In this document: positions 19,564 to 30,061 of the stretch, one piece after another
How the letters are laid out: every line of letters starts with the position of its first letter
Position numbering within the stretch: the first letter of the stretch is position 1
Assembly (NCBI GenBank): GCA_963281255.1
Contig: OY725492.1
Span: 4,519,571-4,583,570, forward strand
From: Aphrocallistes beatrix
Lineage: Eukaryota; Porifera; Hexactinellida; Sceptrulophora; Aphrocallistidae
Length of the DNA: 64,000 nucleotides
Direction: 5' to 3'
Program-made: the position numbers and the translations under genes
Notes under the pieces: generated by a model
Seen by the model: only the letters and a program-made list of their open reading frames with translations
The model's database searches: none
Told to the model about the DNA's origin: nothing

Positions 19564-22501
19564 TTATCCTGAATAGACAGTGTTAGGGTCGGGATAGTTG
19601 TATGCATTCCCGCAGGTCCCGGGGACAAAAGGGATGCAACTGAAATACTTGCATCCAGGACAGAAATCCGTGTTTGCGACGTAGAAAATGACAAGAATGG
19701 CCAGATACATAAACAACAACACAGGAATCGAGATGGCGAGGACGATCCTCTTTCTAACGGCGTCCCATTTCCCGAAAGTGACGTAAGGAAGGAAAATAAG
19801 AGCGGAAGGAATCCCAAACAAGAAACCACCAACATTCGACCAATTATCTACGTACGGAAACGTCCCTAGAAAGAAGTTCACTATAAATACTCCGATAATG
19901 ACGCCTAGCAACCGTAGCAACTCAATGCATTTATTCTCGAGCGCCTGGACCGTTTCAAAATACTCAACCAAGAAGACGGCTGTGAGTCCCATTATGGCCG
20001 GGGACGCTCCCAATTGGATAGCGTACGGCGAGAAAATGGAGCCGAACATGTTCCCACCCACCCCCGTGACGAAGTAGATGAGCATAACTCTGATGAAGCC
20101 AGCCGTGTGCTCCACCAGGCCTGCCACTATGAGTGTCTCCGCGGACACCACGATCAAGTGGATTATCCCCGCGTGGAAGAACAGGGCCGTTATCCAACGC
20201 CACCACTGAGTCGGCACCGCCCGGTTGGGGAAGTCCTCTATCGAGGAGATTCCGGTACCGAACATTCCGCAAATTCCAAAGAAACAGTTCACATTTCGAC
20301 ACGTATCAGCGTTGCCATGGTAACTGCCACCAAGGAACTGGCATTCACGCATGGACACCACCTGACACATCCCCATGATGCCAATGCAACAAGGACGGAA
20401 TGAAATAGAGACTGAGATGGGGATGCTCACGTTACTGCACGGAGTCCGTCTAGTGTAAACCCCTCCGCACTCCGAACTGAGGACAGTTCCAGCTGACGCC
20501 ATGTTCTGACAGCAGCCAAGCCCCCCGCTACTCTCCTCGATCTCCTGGTCCTGCGCGTAGCGGGAGATTATCTGCTGGTCCCGACGCATGCAGGGGGCGA
20601 ACTGGGCACAGGCTATGATCAGGAATTCGACGGAAGGGCCTATCCACATGTTGGGGGAACGGCCGGCGTACGTCACCGTCTTGTTCTGTCCCGTTATCAG
20701 AGTCTCGAACTCGTTGGGCGGGGAAGTGGAGCTGACAGGCACGAGGTTGATTGGCGCGATTCCAGGAGGGTTGATGAACTCCACGATGAGCAGAACTCCC
20801 GTTGCCAGCACGTTGAGGGCTATGACGAATATGGTGAAGTACGGCCAGAAGGAGGGAAGCAACTAAGAAGAGACAAATACAATCAGTCAACTCCGTTTAT
20901 CGGTTAATTGGGAACTCCGCTTAATCGGGGGGCGAGTCAAGATACCTAATCTCCGAGACGGGACGAAAAGCTTTTCTGTCCCGTCCCGGAGATTAGGTAT
21001 GCCCGCTTAATCGGGACAAAATATCTGGGACCAAAGTGTCCCGATTAAGCGGAGTCACTTGAGAACTAAATAGATTCCTAAATATACTTGTGTAAATTAA
21101 AACAGGACAAATTCCTGAATTTTAACCAATGAAACTTTTCCGTATATTCTCTAGTATAGCGTTTTAAATAATTCTCTGGACTTCCATTAATCTTAAAAAC
21201 GAACTAACCGTGTTGAAACACTTTATCGTGATTGGATAGTATTTCTATAGCCACAAAAAAAATGTCACTAAATTTCTGTGACACCTAATAAATCTCAACC
21301 ACAAATTCTAATTCGATAGACTTGGGTTAACTCTGAGGAATTTAAAGATCTATCAACAAATTTAGCTGCTATGTGCTATTTTTAGCACCTATCGCATAGT
21401 TATAGACAAGTTCCGTCACTAAGCACTCACGTTGAGTTTCTCTCTGACGGACTCAGAGCGGCTCTTCAGCAACTTGTGAGATTTCACTTTCTTCCGAGTA
21501 GGACTCGGAGGGGCAACGACTTCCTCTCTCCCGAAAAACCCGCCATCCTCAATCTTGGAGTCCGCCACCTGTTTGTAGTAGGCCAGCGCGTCAGCTGGGT
21601 CCTGAATGAACAGTTGTTCCTTCCCGGGAGGAATGGCTCCGTCCTCGAACCCCAGGAACTCCATCGGGACATCGATCTCGCCGAGGAACTCGGGGGTGAG
21701 GAACTTGGTGTCGACGTAGGAGGTGACAGGTGGACCCCCCGGTCTCCTCCTGAGTGTCCGGAACCCTTCCGCCCCGTGGCGGCCCTGTAGCCGCTGCTGG
21801 GACCGCTCCGTCACGCCGAAGAATCCGCCGACTGAGTGCATGGCCCGCATGGTTCCTCTCCTCACGGCGTGACCTGCGTCCTGACTCACTTGTCTCGCGT
21901 ACTTCATCGTGTTCCTGCTACCGCCAGTGTCCTATGCCACACACAGCGAATCTCTCATAAACACTGTTCTATTAATAGAACGCGATTATAATGGAACATT
22001 TGTTACAGTCAGGTTCGCTTATTATGAACATCCGTTTATTGTGAACAAACTGGTTCGCTTAATATGAAGCCTCTCTATTATGAACAGACTTTTTGATCCC
22101 CAAGATGTTCATAATAAGCGACCCTGACTGTATAACTTAATTTAGTCAATGTGCTAAATATAGCACAACCGCAGGTATATCTATAAATAGAATTCTCAGC
22201 ATTCCTGATTCAGTTATCACTGTTATGATCTAAACTCGTGGTTTATAGAAGTTTTGTCTCAGATAAGAACTCTTAACTTTCCGGACGGACCAGAAATTCA
22301 TAAAGGATTTGGTGGAGCAGGGAATAACTGATAGAATACCGGTTAAAGAGTTCTATAAATAGTACGTAGCTGGGAAATTGTTCTATAAATAGCTCTCACC
22401 TGCTGGTCGTAGAACCTTGCTCCTGGGTTGTTAGGGTCGTTCGAAAATATTTCAGATCCAGCAGTGCTGGTGGGAGTTCCCACCATCTCGATACTCGCCA
22501 T
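19564..22501 (-). CDS. RHBDF: iRhom-like inactive rhomboid, three exons, 633 aa
   Basis: Exons 22501-22400 (ATG MASIEMVGTP), 21931-21431 and 20862-19564. All three join in phase 0 with GT-AG borders: CAG/GTGAGA to CATAG/GACACT, and AAC/GTGAGT to TTCTTAG/TTGCTT. Exon 2 encodes the cytosolic iRhom N-terminus (VGGFFG, YVDTKFL, PPGKEQLFIQDPADALAYYK). Exon 3 encodes TM1 (YFTIFVIALNVLATGVLLIV), a Cys-rich luminal iRhom homology region, the WWRWITALFFHAGIIHL rhomboid signature and the remaining helices. The usual GxSG reads GASPAIMG and the catalytic His position reads NWSNVGG, so the Ser-His dyad is broken. iRhoms act in ER-Golgi trafficking of ADAM17 and EGF-type ligands. The protein is shorter than human iRhom1/2 (about 850 aa) because of a short N-terminus. 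Confidence 0.92.
20884..21061. mobile_element. Diverged family A MITE in the iRhom intron
   Basis: CAGTCAACTCCG at the left and GGAGTCACTTG at the right, with internal CCGATTAAGCGG motifs like the pogo-like family A. The centre is a hairpin with arms ACCTAATCTCCG / CGGAGATTAGGT around AAAAGCTTTT (about 20943-20998). It lies just upstream of the exon 3 acceptor. Confidence 0.6.
22006..22130. mobile_element. TA-flanked MITE, family B
   Basis: Ends CAGTCAGGTTCGCTTAT and AATAAGCGACCCTGACTG with TA at both sides (22004-22005, 22131-22132). The interior repeats TATGAACA motifs. A sister copy is at 49158-49325. It lies just upstream of iRhom exon 2, in intron 1. Confidence 0.8.
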
Positions 22502-22741
22502 CAGAAGCTAGAGCTAGACCTGATGAGGTGTCAGAATTAATCATATTCAATAAATAGCTTATATAGACAAGAGTCAAGCTCTGGGATTGGGGGAAGGAAG
22601 TTATATAAGCGTTTAAAAGGAGTGTATCTTCTAAGCTAATTATTTTAGAAATGTTGAGTGCCATTTTTGTAGTATAAATTCCCTGGTGACAAAAAATGTG
22701 TCGATTAGTAGTCCTTAAATTCTCAACCTAAATTCTAAGGC

Positions 22742-22810
22742 AGTGGTTCCCAACCTGGGATCCATGGACCCCTTAGTGGTCCACAGAAGATATCAGGGGG
22801 TCCACAGGAT
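22742..22810. mobile_element. Truncated hAT-type MITE
   Basis: CAGTGGTTCCCAACCTGGG, then ATGGACCCCTTAGTGGTCCAC and AGATATCAGGGGGTCCAC match the 15077-15198 element in reverse orientation. The far terminus is missing. Confidence 0.7.
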
Positions 22811-23125
22811 TCGAAATTTTGTACTACGGTTAAATAGGAGGGAGTCTAGTCTAAAAATATTGAAACTGCTGTTCTATGGATTATAGTTGATATCTTAATT
22901 AAACACTCAAAGCCATAATCACTTCTATAAATAGTTAGTATGAATGATCTCAAAAATACGTATTATATCAATAAGCAATAAAAAGATGGTTTCGTCAATT
23001 AGGCTAGGAATGTAGATTTCGTAGGAGCATACATACTTACGTACAAATATATTATACAAACACAGCACATTCCATAGTGACAATAAAGAAAAATGATGGA
23101 AATTGAATTTTAAAACAGAAAAGGA

Positions 23126-23128
<3 letters not shown>

Positions 23129-23211
<83 letters not shown>

Positions 23212-23217
23212 TGTATT
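23129..23217. repeat. (AAT)n microsatellite
   Basis: About 28 uninterrupted AAT units, followed by an A-rich tail. The same 3' flank of a TRAF unit at 26540 has only a few AAT units, so the run expanded locally. Confidence 0.95.
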
Positions 23218-23346
23218 TTACAAGATTCGTATTATAAAGGTTAAGTATGCAACACAAATGATTGGAATAATAAAATATAACATGCAATAATAGAAAAATA
23301 ATGTCAGGACATATTCTCACAATTTCAGAGTTGCTTGTATTCATTG

Positions 23347-24928
23347 TTATATATTTAGGATTAGTTCCACTGAAATTTTGAGAGTGATTTTATCGTCTTT
23401 AGAATAATTCCGTGATAGATCAACGAGTGGAATGAATTTACTTAGACCAAAACAATTATTCCTCTCAGTAATTGGTTTACGAAAGCAATCAGGACACATC
23501 TTCAAAGTTTCATCTGTAATTTCATGATGACTTTCATGATTATATTGTGCATCAAATTGATTGATAAGTATTATGGAGCATCTGTACTTGATAGGCCATT
23601 TGAGTGTGTCATCCCATTCTCCTTTCAAGATGTAAAGAAATACACCGAGATAGTATTCTGTATTCCATTGAACAAATCCTTGAAACTTGTACAATCCAAT
23701 ATAGAACGGAACGCTATATGTGCTTATATTATCTGATATTTTTTTCTGTATTCCACTAATTTGCCACTCGAAGCTACCTCTTGCAATCGAATTCCTAAAC
23801 ACTTCATTTTCTTTCTCGAGTTTCACTATTTTATTTTGCATATTCTTCACTAATGAATGGGTAGCTTCTTTCTCTTCCTGTAACGTTATCACTTTGCTTT
23901 GCACAGTATTAACCATTTTAACCATTAGTTTCATATGTTTGTGCATATCTTCTTTCTCATGTTGTTCTAAGTTTCTTCTCTGAACTTTGACTTCACACCC
24001 GTATTGAGAATAAGGACACTCTGTTTCTTGTAGAGGACACTCCTGACTGAGATGAATAGATTTGTCCTTCCTTTTCACTAGAAATTCTTCACTGCATTCA
24101 TTCGGACATGGAATAGGGAACTCTCCACATACTTTAAGATGTCCATTCATGCCACATGCTTTCACACTAACACTACAGTATTCACACTTGACAGCTCTCA
24201 TGGGACAACGTGTCCTGTGTATCCATACTCCCCTTCTCTCCACTCTACTCACTTCTCCTTTCCCATCTCTACATCCCAGAGGACACGCCACAGGAAATAA
24301 CCTACACTCTTCTAGATGATGGAGTAGCTTACTCAGTTCATTTGTCCAATTACAACCTTTCTTCTTCAAAGGACAATAAACCTGAATATTTATGTAGAAG
24401 AGTTAAAAAAATTCAAATACAGTCGACTCCGCTTAATAGGGTCACTGTTTAATCGGGTCAACCGCTTAATCGGGCTACTTTTGGCAGGACCGGAATAGCT
24501 CTCATACATAGAAGGTAGTACAAAATACTTTCGGTTAATAGGGTTCTCCGCTTAATTGGGGCAAAATGTCCTCTGACCGATGTGACCCTATTAAGCGGAG
24601 TCGACTGTACATTGTAATTATAGAAACTTAAACTCATTTGTTTCTCGTTCACTGTTTCACGATTCAATTGAGCTATTTGCTTGCTTACATATTTCGGAAT
24701 ACAACCAGAACATCGGAGTTCTTGTTTACCATTTTTCGTAAATAAACACGCATCTCTCAACATTCCTCTGCAGGAGTTACAGAGTAGAAACCTCTCTTCC
24801 ACTTTTCCAGATATCTCTTCCACTAACAACTCTGTTCTCCATCCTCCGTAACTACCATCATCTCGTATCACATACACTAACTTGTTTATTTCTGAGCTAG
24901 GTTCTGGTACAGAGGTTTTCTCTGCCAT
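23347..24928 (-). CDS. TRAF-like gene, copy 1 (splice donor altered)
   Basis: Exon 1 is 24928-24638 and exon 2 is 24381-23347. Exon 1 (97 codons, MAEKTSVPEP...) has a degenerate RING, C50-x2-C53...C61...C73-x2-C76, lacking the His. Exon 2 starts VYCPLKKKGC and has five TRAF-type fingers (HxxxC endings), a coiled coil and a C-terminal MATH domain (WQISGI, DPFYIGLYKFQG, LGVFLYILKGEWDD...). TRAF proteins relay TNF/Toll/IL-1 receptor signals. RING gives E3 ligase activity in the family, but the missing ligands make that doubtful here. The position used as donor in all sisters reads CAA/ATGAGT instead of CAA/GT. The 256-nt intron is largely a pogo-like MITE (24420-24607). The gene may be dead or use another donor. 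Confidence 0.82.
24420..24607. mobile_element. pogo/Tigger-like MITE, family A, in the copy 1 intron
   Basis: Same termini as 7146-7332 (CAGTCGACTCCGC / GCGGAGTCGACTG) with TA at both sides. It fills most of the intron between the two TRAF exons and lies close to the altered donor. No other TRAF copy has it. Confidence 0.85.
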
Positions 24929-25025
24929 TATTCACTCGTCTAACAATTCAGAACAGGATTAGTTTGTCTAAACACGATAAAGCTGAGTATTAATTACTCA
25001 ATGAGTGACTATTTAATTTGAGTTT
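24929..25025 (-). promoter_or_regulatory. Conserved upstream block of the TRAF-like genes
   Basis: The about 100 bp before exon 1 are nearly identical in all ten copies. In sense orientation they run from AATAGTCACTCATTGAGTAAT through GTTTAGACAAACTAATCCTG to GACGAGTGAATAATGG at the start codon. The most distinctive part is the palindrome ACTCA-A-TGAGT (at about 24992-25002). Equivalent blocks start at 28579, 32224, 37606, 41235, 44738, 48591, 51150, 53748 and 59823. Copies 9 and 10 have changes in the palindrome. Conservation far beyond the diverged farther flank suggests promoter or 5' UTR function. No TATA box is obvious. Confidence 0.55.
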
Positions 25026-25148
25026 ATTAAATTGTTGTAACTAAATCCTTAAACAATTTATATCCATATTATGCATACCAGGGAGATACGAGGTTCTGCA
25101 TCTTGTATATTAGTTATTGCAGATTGAGGATATTATTTGTTGTAACTA

Positions 25149-25229
25149 CAGTACACCCTCGCTAATCCGAACAGCTCTGTACCAATGAACCAAAAAAAGT
25201 TCGGATTAGTGAATTTGTTCCGATTAATA
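25149..25229. mobile_element. Family C MITE, partial
   Basis: Starts CAGTACACCCTCGCTAATCC after a TA and ends within GATTAGTGAATTTGTTCCGATTAAT. The full-length sister is 44960-45262. Both sit about 220 bp upstream of a TRAF exon 1, so the insertion predates duplication of the unit. Confidence 0.7.
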
Positions 25230-25939
25230 CAATATCAACAGGATAGAGCTGGCACTGTCTGACAACAAACCACAGAAGAAACAAAAGAACATTTTGAAAT
25301 TGTCAATGGAATGTAAGATAGATCGAGTAATATGACAACGATCGACTCCATGACAACACACTTAAGAAGTCAAACGGGACTTCAAAAAGTTCCCAGAATA
25401 GTGGGGTTTGTGTAGGGTTTTGTAGGGTTCACTGTGTATGCATTAACTCGTAGTATCGGAATAAACAACACTGGTCTACAGACAAATTTCTTCTTCAATT
25501 AAACTGATGTTTCCTAGACAGTCATTTGTGCTGATTTTAAATATTCCGATCATTTTTTTCCCCACACGTCAGAATTTTACCCAAATTATTTTATTCTTAA
25601 TTTATGTAGTAGTATAAAAATTTAGTGATTTGACTTAAAAATATCAAGATTGGAATAACTCCACTGAATGTAGAACTTTGACTAATATCTCTTAGACTTA
25701 ATCAACCTTCTGTGTACTAACTTATCTTTGTCAATAATTAGCTGTGGTGTAAATTTTTTTTTATTATAGTAAACCAAAAGGAGCATTTTCAGGGAATTGC
25801 AAGTGCTGTATTTCACTCCATAAAAGTTGATCCAAACCATTTGCATATATGTATATTTATCTGAACCTTGAGTGACGCTATACTGCAGTTTCCCTTATGA
25901 TTTGACCAATGCATCGTAAATGTGCGCGAACAATCCTGA

Positions 25940-26163
25940 TCGTTTTTGTTATATTTATGGGATATACATAATGGGAAAAAGGAAAAGAAATTGACGGATG
26001 TAATAAAGGAACAATACTATTTGTCCTTCGAGCGTAAAGTCGGAGATCAAGACAAGTCCTGGGCACCTAACTATCCATGCCACACTTGTTGTAATGACTT
26101 GATCAAGTGGTCAAAAGAGCTCCTTAGAATTAGTGCTTTCTTAAATCATTTTTCTGTCTTTTA
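25940..26163 (+). pseudogene. Orphan transposon-type coding fragment
   Basis: The + frame reads KKLTDVIKEQYYLSFERKVG, DQDKSWAPNYPCHTCCNDL, IKWSK. The pattern GDQDKxWAPH..C..C is one I associate with repeated, probably transposon-derived proteins in several invertebrates. No intact gene surrounds it. The assignment is from memory and weak. Confidence 0.35.
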
Positions 26164-26294
26164 GAAAATGTTCAGCGCATTTGTAGAAAATATTCATTGT
26201 GGTGTCATAAAATTGATCTTAGATTCTACCTGTTTACAGATCAGTGTAAAGACCAATGCTAATGGGTGGGTCTTAAACTCGATAAATAATGATT

Positions 26295-26396
26295 AGCCGT
26301 AGAATGCCCAGAGGGGACACAGTGTCCCCGATATCACGGATGTCTCCCAGTCATTTTCTATGGCACTGAAGCCATATAAATGCTGGGCATTCTACA
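26295..26396. mobile_element. Small palindromic MITE
   Basis: Inverted ends GTAGAATGCCCAG / CTGGGCATTCTAC enclosing a short core with GACACAGTGTCCCC. Possible 3-bp TTA flanks would suggest a Harbinger-type insertion. Confidence 0.6.
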
Positions 26397-26744
26397 GTTA
26401 AATGATAAAAACATTTTACAATAGGTTACTAGGCTTGTGTTCTCAAGAAATAATGTCTACAGTTGTCAGTTTACTCTAATAAATTAGCATCGAAACTATA
26501 AATGAGAAATTGAATTTTGGAACAGAAATAGGAACATAATAATAATAAAGGTCTTTTACAAGATTAATATTAGAAAGGTTAGATACGCAACATAAATGAT
26601 TGAAATAATAAAATATAACATGCAATAATAGAATAATAATGTCTACATTCTTACACTAACCTGCATATTTCCACTTTGAAATTTCTTCTTGTCGGTTTTT
26701 CTTGTCTAGTTTTTTTGATGATTTCAAATATGCTAAAGAGTTGA

Positions 26745-26985
26745 AGGATAAAACAGAGATTTAGAGTTTGATAGGAGTATGCTAGAACCTGATAGAGACG
26801 GTCTATGCATAATCGGACGGAAGAAGAGATGGAAATATACGCACAAGGCGGGTGGTCGCTAGGACGGTGGATCGGGGGAGAATTCTCCGAGTGAGGAGGA
26901 GGTAGAGGAGAGTGAGATGGAAGGAACTGCTTTGTTGAACTCGTCACTCATCGATGATAAGGAGAAGTCCCTCTCTGTCTGATTC
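26745..26985 (-). pseudogene. NLR-associated remnant (CIDRLYQVLAYSYQ segment)
   Basis: The - strand encodes SVRLCIDRLYQVLAYSYQTL, NLCFILQLF before breaking down. The same segment recurs at 42650-42780 directly upstream of an NLR-like remnant, so it probably belonged to the N-terminal side of that gene. No start, stop or complete domain is seen. Confidence 0.35.
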
Positions 26986-27273
26986 CAAGATATATTTTAA
27001 ATTTGTAGAAAGTTATTAAACTAATTATCACATATTTCATTTCTAGACACTAAGAAATTAATATATTCAAGTGCTACGTTCTTGAATAGGCTAACGTTGA
27101 AAAATTAAATAAAAATTAAATAAAGAGTACAATAAACAACAAATGGTTATTTCTGGATTCGTAATAGCTTGCTCTAAAGAGTGTAAAAGTTAATAAAAGA
27201 ATAAAATAAAACTACTGGAATTAATGGTATAAATTAATGAAATAGTCTCTATCTGTGTATAAATATCAATAAA

Positions 27274-28578
27274 TTAGAAAAGTTCCACCGAAATTTTGAG
27301 AGTAATTTTATCATGTTTCGAATATTTCTCCTGTAATAGATCAGCATGTGAAATGAAATCATCCTGACCTAAACCTTCATTCCTCTCAGTACCTGGCTTA
27401 ATCAAGCTCTCAGGAAAATTCTCTAAATCTCCCTCTGTGATTTCATCATTGATTACATAATTATCGCTAGCATCAAGTTGGTTGATTATTACTTGAGAAT
27501 ATTTGTACCTGATAGGCCATTTGAGAGCTTCATCCCATTCTCCTTTCATAATGATAAGATATAAACCAACAAGATTTCCCTCTTCATTCCATTCAATATT
27601 TGCTTGAAACTTGTACAATCCCACATAGAATGGATCACTGTATGTTTCTTCTTTTTGTAAAATTTTATTCCTCACTCCACCAATTTTCCACTCCAGACTA
27701 CCTGTAGATACCAAATTTCTCATCATTTCATTCTCCTTTTCCAGTTTTACCATTTTATTCATTGTGAATTTCAAATGTTTGTGCATATCTTCTTTCTCAT
27801 GCTGTTCTAAGTTTCTTCTCTGAACTTTAACTTCACACCCGTATTGAGAATAAGGACACTCTGTTTCTTGTAGAGGACACTCCTGACTGAGATGAATAGA
27901 TTTGTCCTTCCTTTTCACTAGAAATGTTCCACTGCATTTATTCGGACATGGAATAAAGAACTCTTTGCATACTTCTAGATGTCCATTCATGCCACATGCT
28001 TTCACACTAACACTACAGTATTCACACTTGACAGTTCTCATGGGACAACATGTCTTGTGTGTCTCTACTCCCCTTCTCACCACTCTACTCACTTCTCCTT
28101 TCTCATCTCTACATCCCAGAGGACACGCCACAGGAAACAACTCACACTCTTCTAGATGATGGAGTAACTTACTCAGCTCATTTGTCCAATCACAGCCTTT
28201 CTTCTTCAATGGACAATAAACCTAAATATTTATTTAGAAGAGTCAAATAAAATTAAGCTACAATCCTGATCCTAAATTTAAACTCACCTGTTTCTCGTTG
28301 ATTGTTTCACGATTCAATTGAGCTATTTGTTGGTTTATCTCTCTCGGAATACAAAGAGAACAAGCTACTTTGTGTTTGCCGTCTTTCTCAAACAAACACG
28401 CATCTCTCAACATTCCTCCGCAGTAGTTACAGAGTAGAAACTTCCCTTCTATTTTACCTGAGATCTCTTCCACTAACAACTCTGTTCTCCATCCTCCGTA
28501 ACTACCATCATCTCGTATCACATACACTAACTTGTTTATTTCTGAGTTAGGTTCTGGTACAGAGGTTTTCTCTGCCAT
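27274..28578 (-). CDS. TRAF-like gene, copy 2, about 412 aa
   Basis: Exon 1 is 28578-28288 (donor CAG/GTGAGT) and exon 2 is 28221-27274 (acceptor ATTTAG/GTTTATTGTCC). The intron is 66 nt, the shortest clean one in the array. Residues: degenerate RING 50-76, TRAF fingers about 100-245, short coil NKMVKLEKENEMMRNL about 252-268, MATH about 271-412 (LEWKIGGV, DPFYVGLYKFQ, LYLIIMKGEWDEALKWPIRY, TLKISVELF at the C-terminus). No hydrophobic segment precedes the MATH domain. All motifs are intact, so this is a good reference copy for the family. Confidence 0.9.
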
Positions 28579-28944
28579 TATTCACTCGTCTAACAATTCA
28601 GAACAGGATTAGTTTGTCTAAACACTACAAAGCTGAATATTAATAACTCAATGAGTGACTATTTAATTTGAGTATATTATATTTGTTGTAACTTAATTCT
28701 TAAGTTATTGGAGATGGCAGATTTTATATATCATGTAGTATACCATAGGGAGGTAATATTATGAGTATTTTTCCATCTGGCAGATTACTTGTTGTAGATT
28801 CAGGGCATTATTAAGTGTAACTATTGAGTTAGTTGAAGTCTCAGAACTGCACCTAAGGATTCTTAGAAGCACAAAATTGCTAATATTTACAACTACAAAT
28901 ACCCAATGGAATAAATAATACACTAATCAAGGTACACTCCAACA

Positions 28945-29011
28945 CAGCGGTTCCCAAACTGGGGTGCATGAACCCCTAGGGTAAGGGTAAAAAAGAGGTT
29001 GGGAACCACTG
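28945..29011. mobile_element. Short hAT-type MITE with 8-bp target duplication
   Basis: 67 bp, starting CAGCGGTTCCCAAACT and ending AGGTTGGGAACCACTG. The flanking 8-mers CTCCAACA and CTCTAACA match at 7 of 8 positions. Confidence 0.75.
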
Positions 29012-29029
29012 CTCTAACAGATCAGCTGT

Positions 29030-29335
29030 AAATGAGATGCTTTAAAGGAAATGAGGTGCACATGTTCGAGGAAGAGTAGAGACCTCACAAAACAGTCCCA
29101 CACAAAGAGGAAACGAAATATCATTTTCAATGGAATGTTAGATAGATCGAGTAATCGGACATTGATCACTCCTTGGCAACACACTTAGCCAAATGGCACT
29201 CACAAATTCTTGGATCGTGAGGTTTGAGAACTTCAAAACGCTCGTCAACTTCCCCAAACTGTCCTTTCTAGCATGTGCTCTGCAAGACCCAAGCATTTGC
29301 ATGAAATTTCCACATTTCAAACCTTAACACTATTT
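29030..29335 (-). pseudogene. NLR-like remnant 1 (internally deleted)
   Basis: The - strand reads LGKLTSVLKFSNLTIQEFVS, AIWLSVLPRSDQCPITRSI. The F-x-x-LTIQEF-x-x-A motif marks the region after the NACHT ATPase domain in NLR proteins. Compared with 45490-46290 it lacks a large internal piece (about 29090-29110 joins distant parts). No P-loop is present. Confidence 0.45.
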
Positions 29336-29499
29336 CATGAGACAATGTCAGATCATGATCAGAAACTCAATAAACGCAGCTCCACCAATTCTGTAGATAC
29401 AACCGAGGACAGCTGGATTTTGGGCATAGAATCTGCACTAATGTTTGAGACTTTGAATAATTCATAACTCTTCATCATCTTTCAATGAATTAGTCAACT

Positions 29500-29875
29500 T
29501 AGGTGAGAAGATAAAAACTGAGAGGCGAGGCAAACTTAGCAGGGGAGTATTGCTACAGCATGACAATGCAAGGCCCCATGTAAGCAAGAAAACCATCAAC
29601 GTAATGAAGGAGTTATGCTTCGAATGTTTGTCCCACCCCCCTTATAGTCCTGACCTGGCACCTAGCGATTATTGGCTGTTCGGGGAAATGAAAAGGCTAC
29701 TACGTGGAAAAAGGTGACGATTTCAAAAGTCTCAAGTACCAGTTAGAATAATGGGAAAAGGGACCTCCCGGGAATTCTTCGCCACTGGGATAGACAGGCT
29801 CTCAGACCGATGGTAAAAGTGCATAAAGTTGAAGGGTGAATACATTGAAAATTTCGATGACTTATAATGATTAGT
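29500..29875 (+). mobile_element. mariner transposase fragment (D34D), copy 1
   Basis: The + frame reads LLQHDNARPHVSKKTI, HPPYSPDLAPSDYWLF, EMKRLLRGK. Exactly 34 residues separate the Asp of HDN from the Asp of SDYW, the mariner D34D spacing. It then frameshifts. N-terminal parts are missing. Same fragment at 34466-34795 and 46485-46845, always after an NLR-like remnant, so it was duplicated as part of the unit. Confidence 0.85.
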
Positions 29876-30061
29876 GCTTGTATATATATATGGACGGACG
29901 AGATATGCTATAAGGGCTCCCTATAAGAGCTGCACTAAGAAGTAATGAAACAGAAAAAAACAATGATACTTATTTATTCGAATCAGATATAAAAAACAGA
30001 GTCTATAGAGACTAATCACTAAACATAACTGTTATTATCTAAGAAAACATTAGTTAGTATC

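Larger units (their letters stand above)
22502..23346. other. Intergenic between iRhom and the TRAF array
   Basis: Contains a truncated hAT-type MITE (22742-22810), a CTATAAATAG palindrome (22924-22933) and an (AAT)n microsatellite (23129-23217). This is where the sequence changes from single-copy genes to the tandem array. Confidence 0.55.
25026..27273. other. Spacer between TRAF copies 1 and 2: repeats and remnants
   Basis: Holds a family C MITE piece (25149-25229), an NLR-like remnant (25228-25380), an orphan transposon-type frame (25940-26162), a small palindromic MITE (26295-26396), an old TRAF-unit 3' flank (about 26480-26650) and a second NLR-like remnant (26745-26985). No intact gene is seen. 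Confidence 0.5.
28680..30061. other. Spacer between TRAF copies 2 and 3
   Basis: Contains a small hAT MITE (28945-29011), an internally deleted NLR-like remnant (29030-29335) with its usual downstream sequence, a mariner transposase fragment (29500-29875) and the 3' end of a Helentron-like element (about 29880-29935). Confidence 0.55.

Noticed and set aside
27902..28159. Conserved + strand frames of about 85 codons opposite the zinc-finger exon in nearly every TRAF copy
   Set aside because: They stay open only because the sense exon is conserved and Cys/Lys-rich. No start context or independent conservation is seen.
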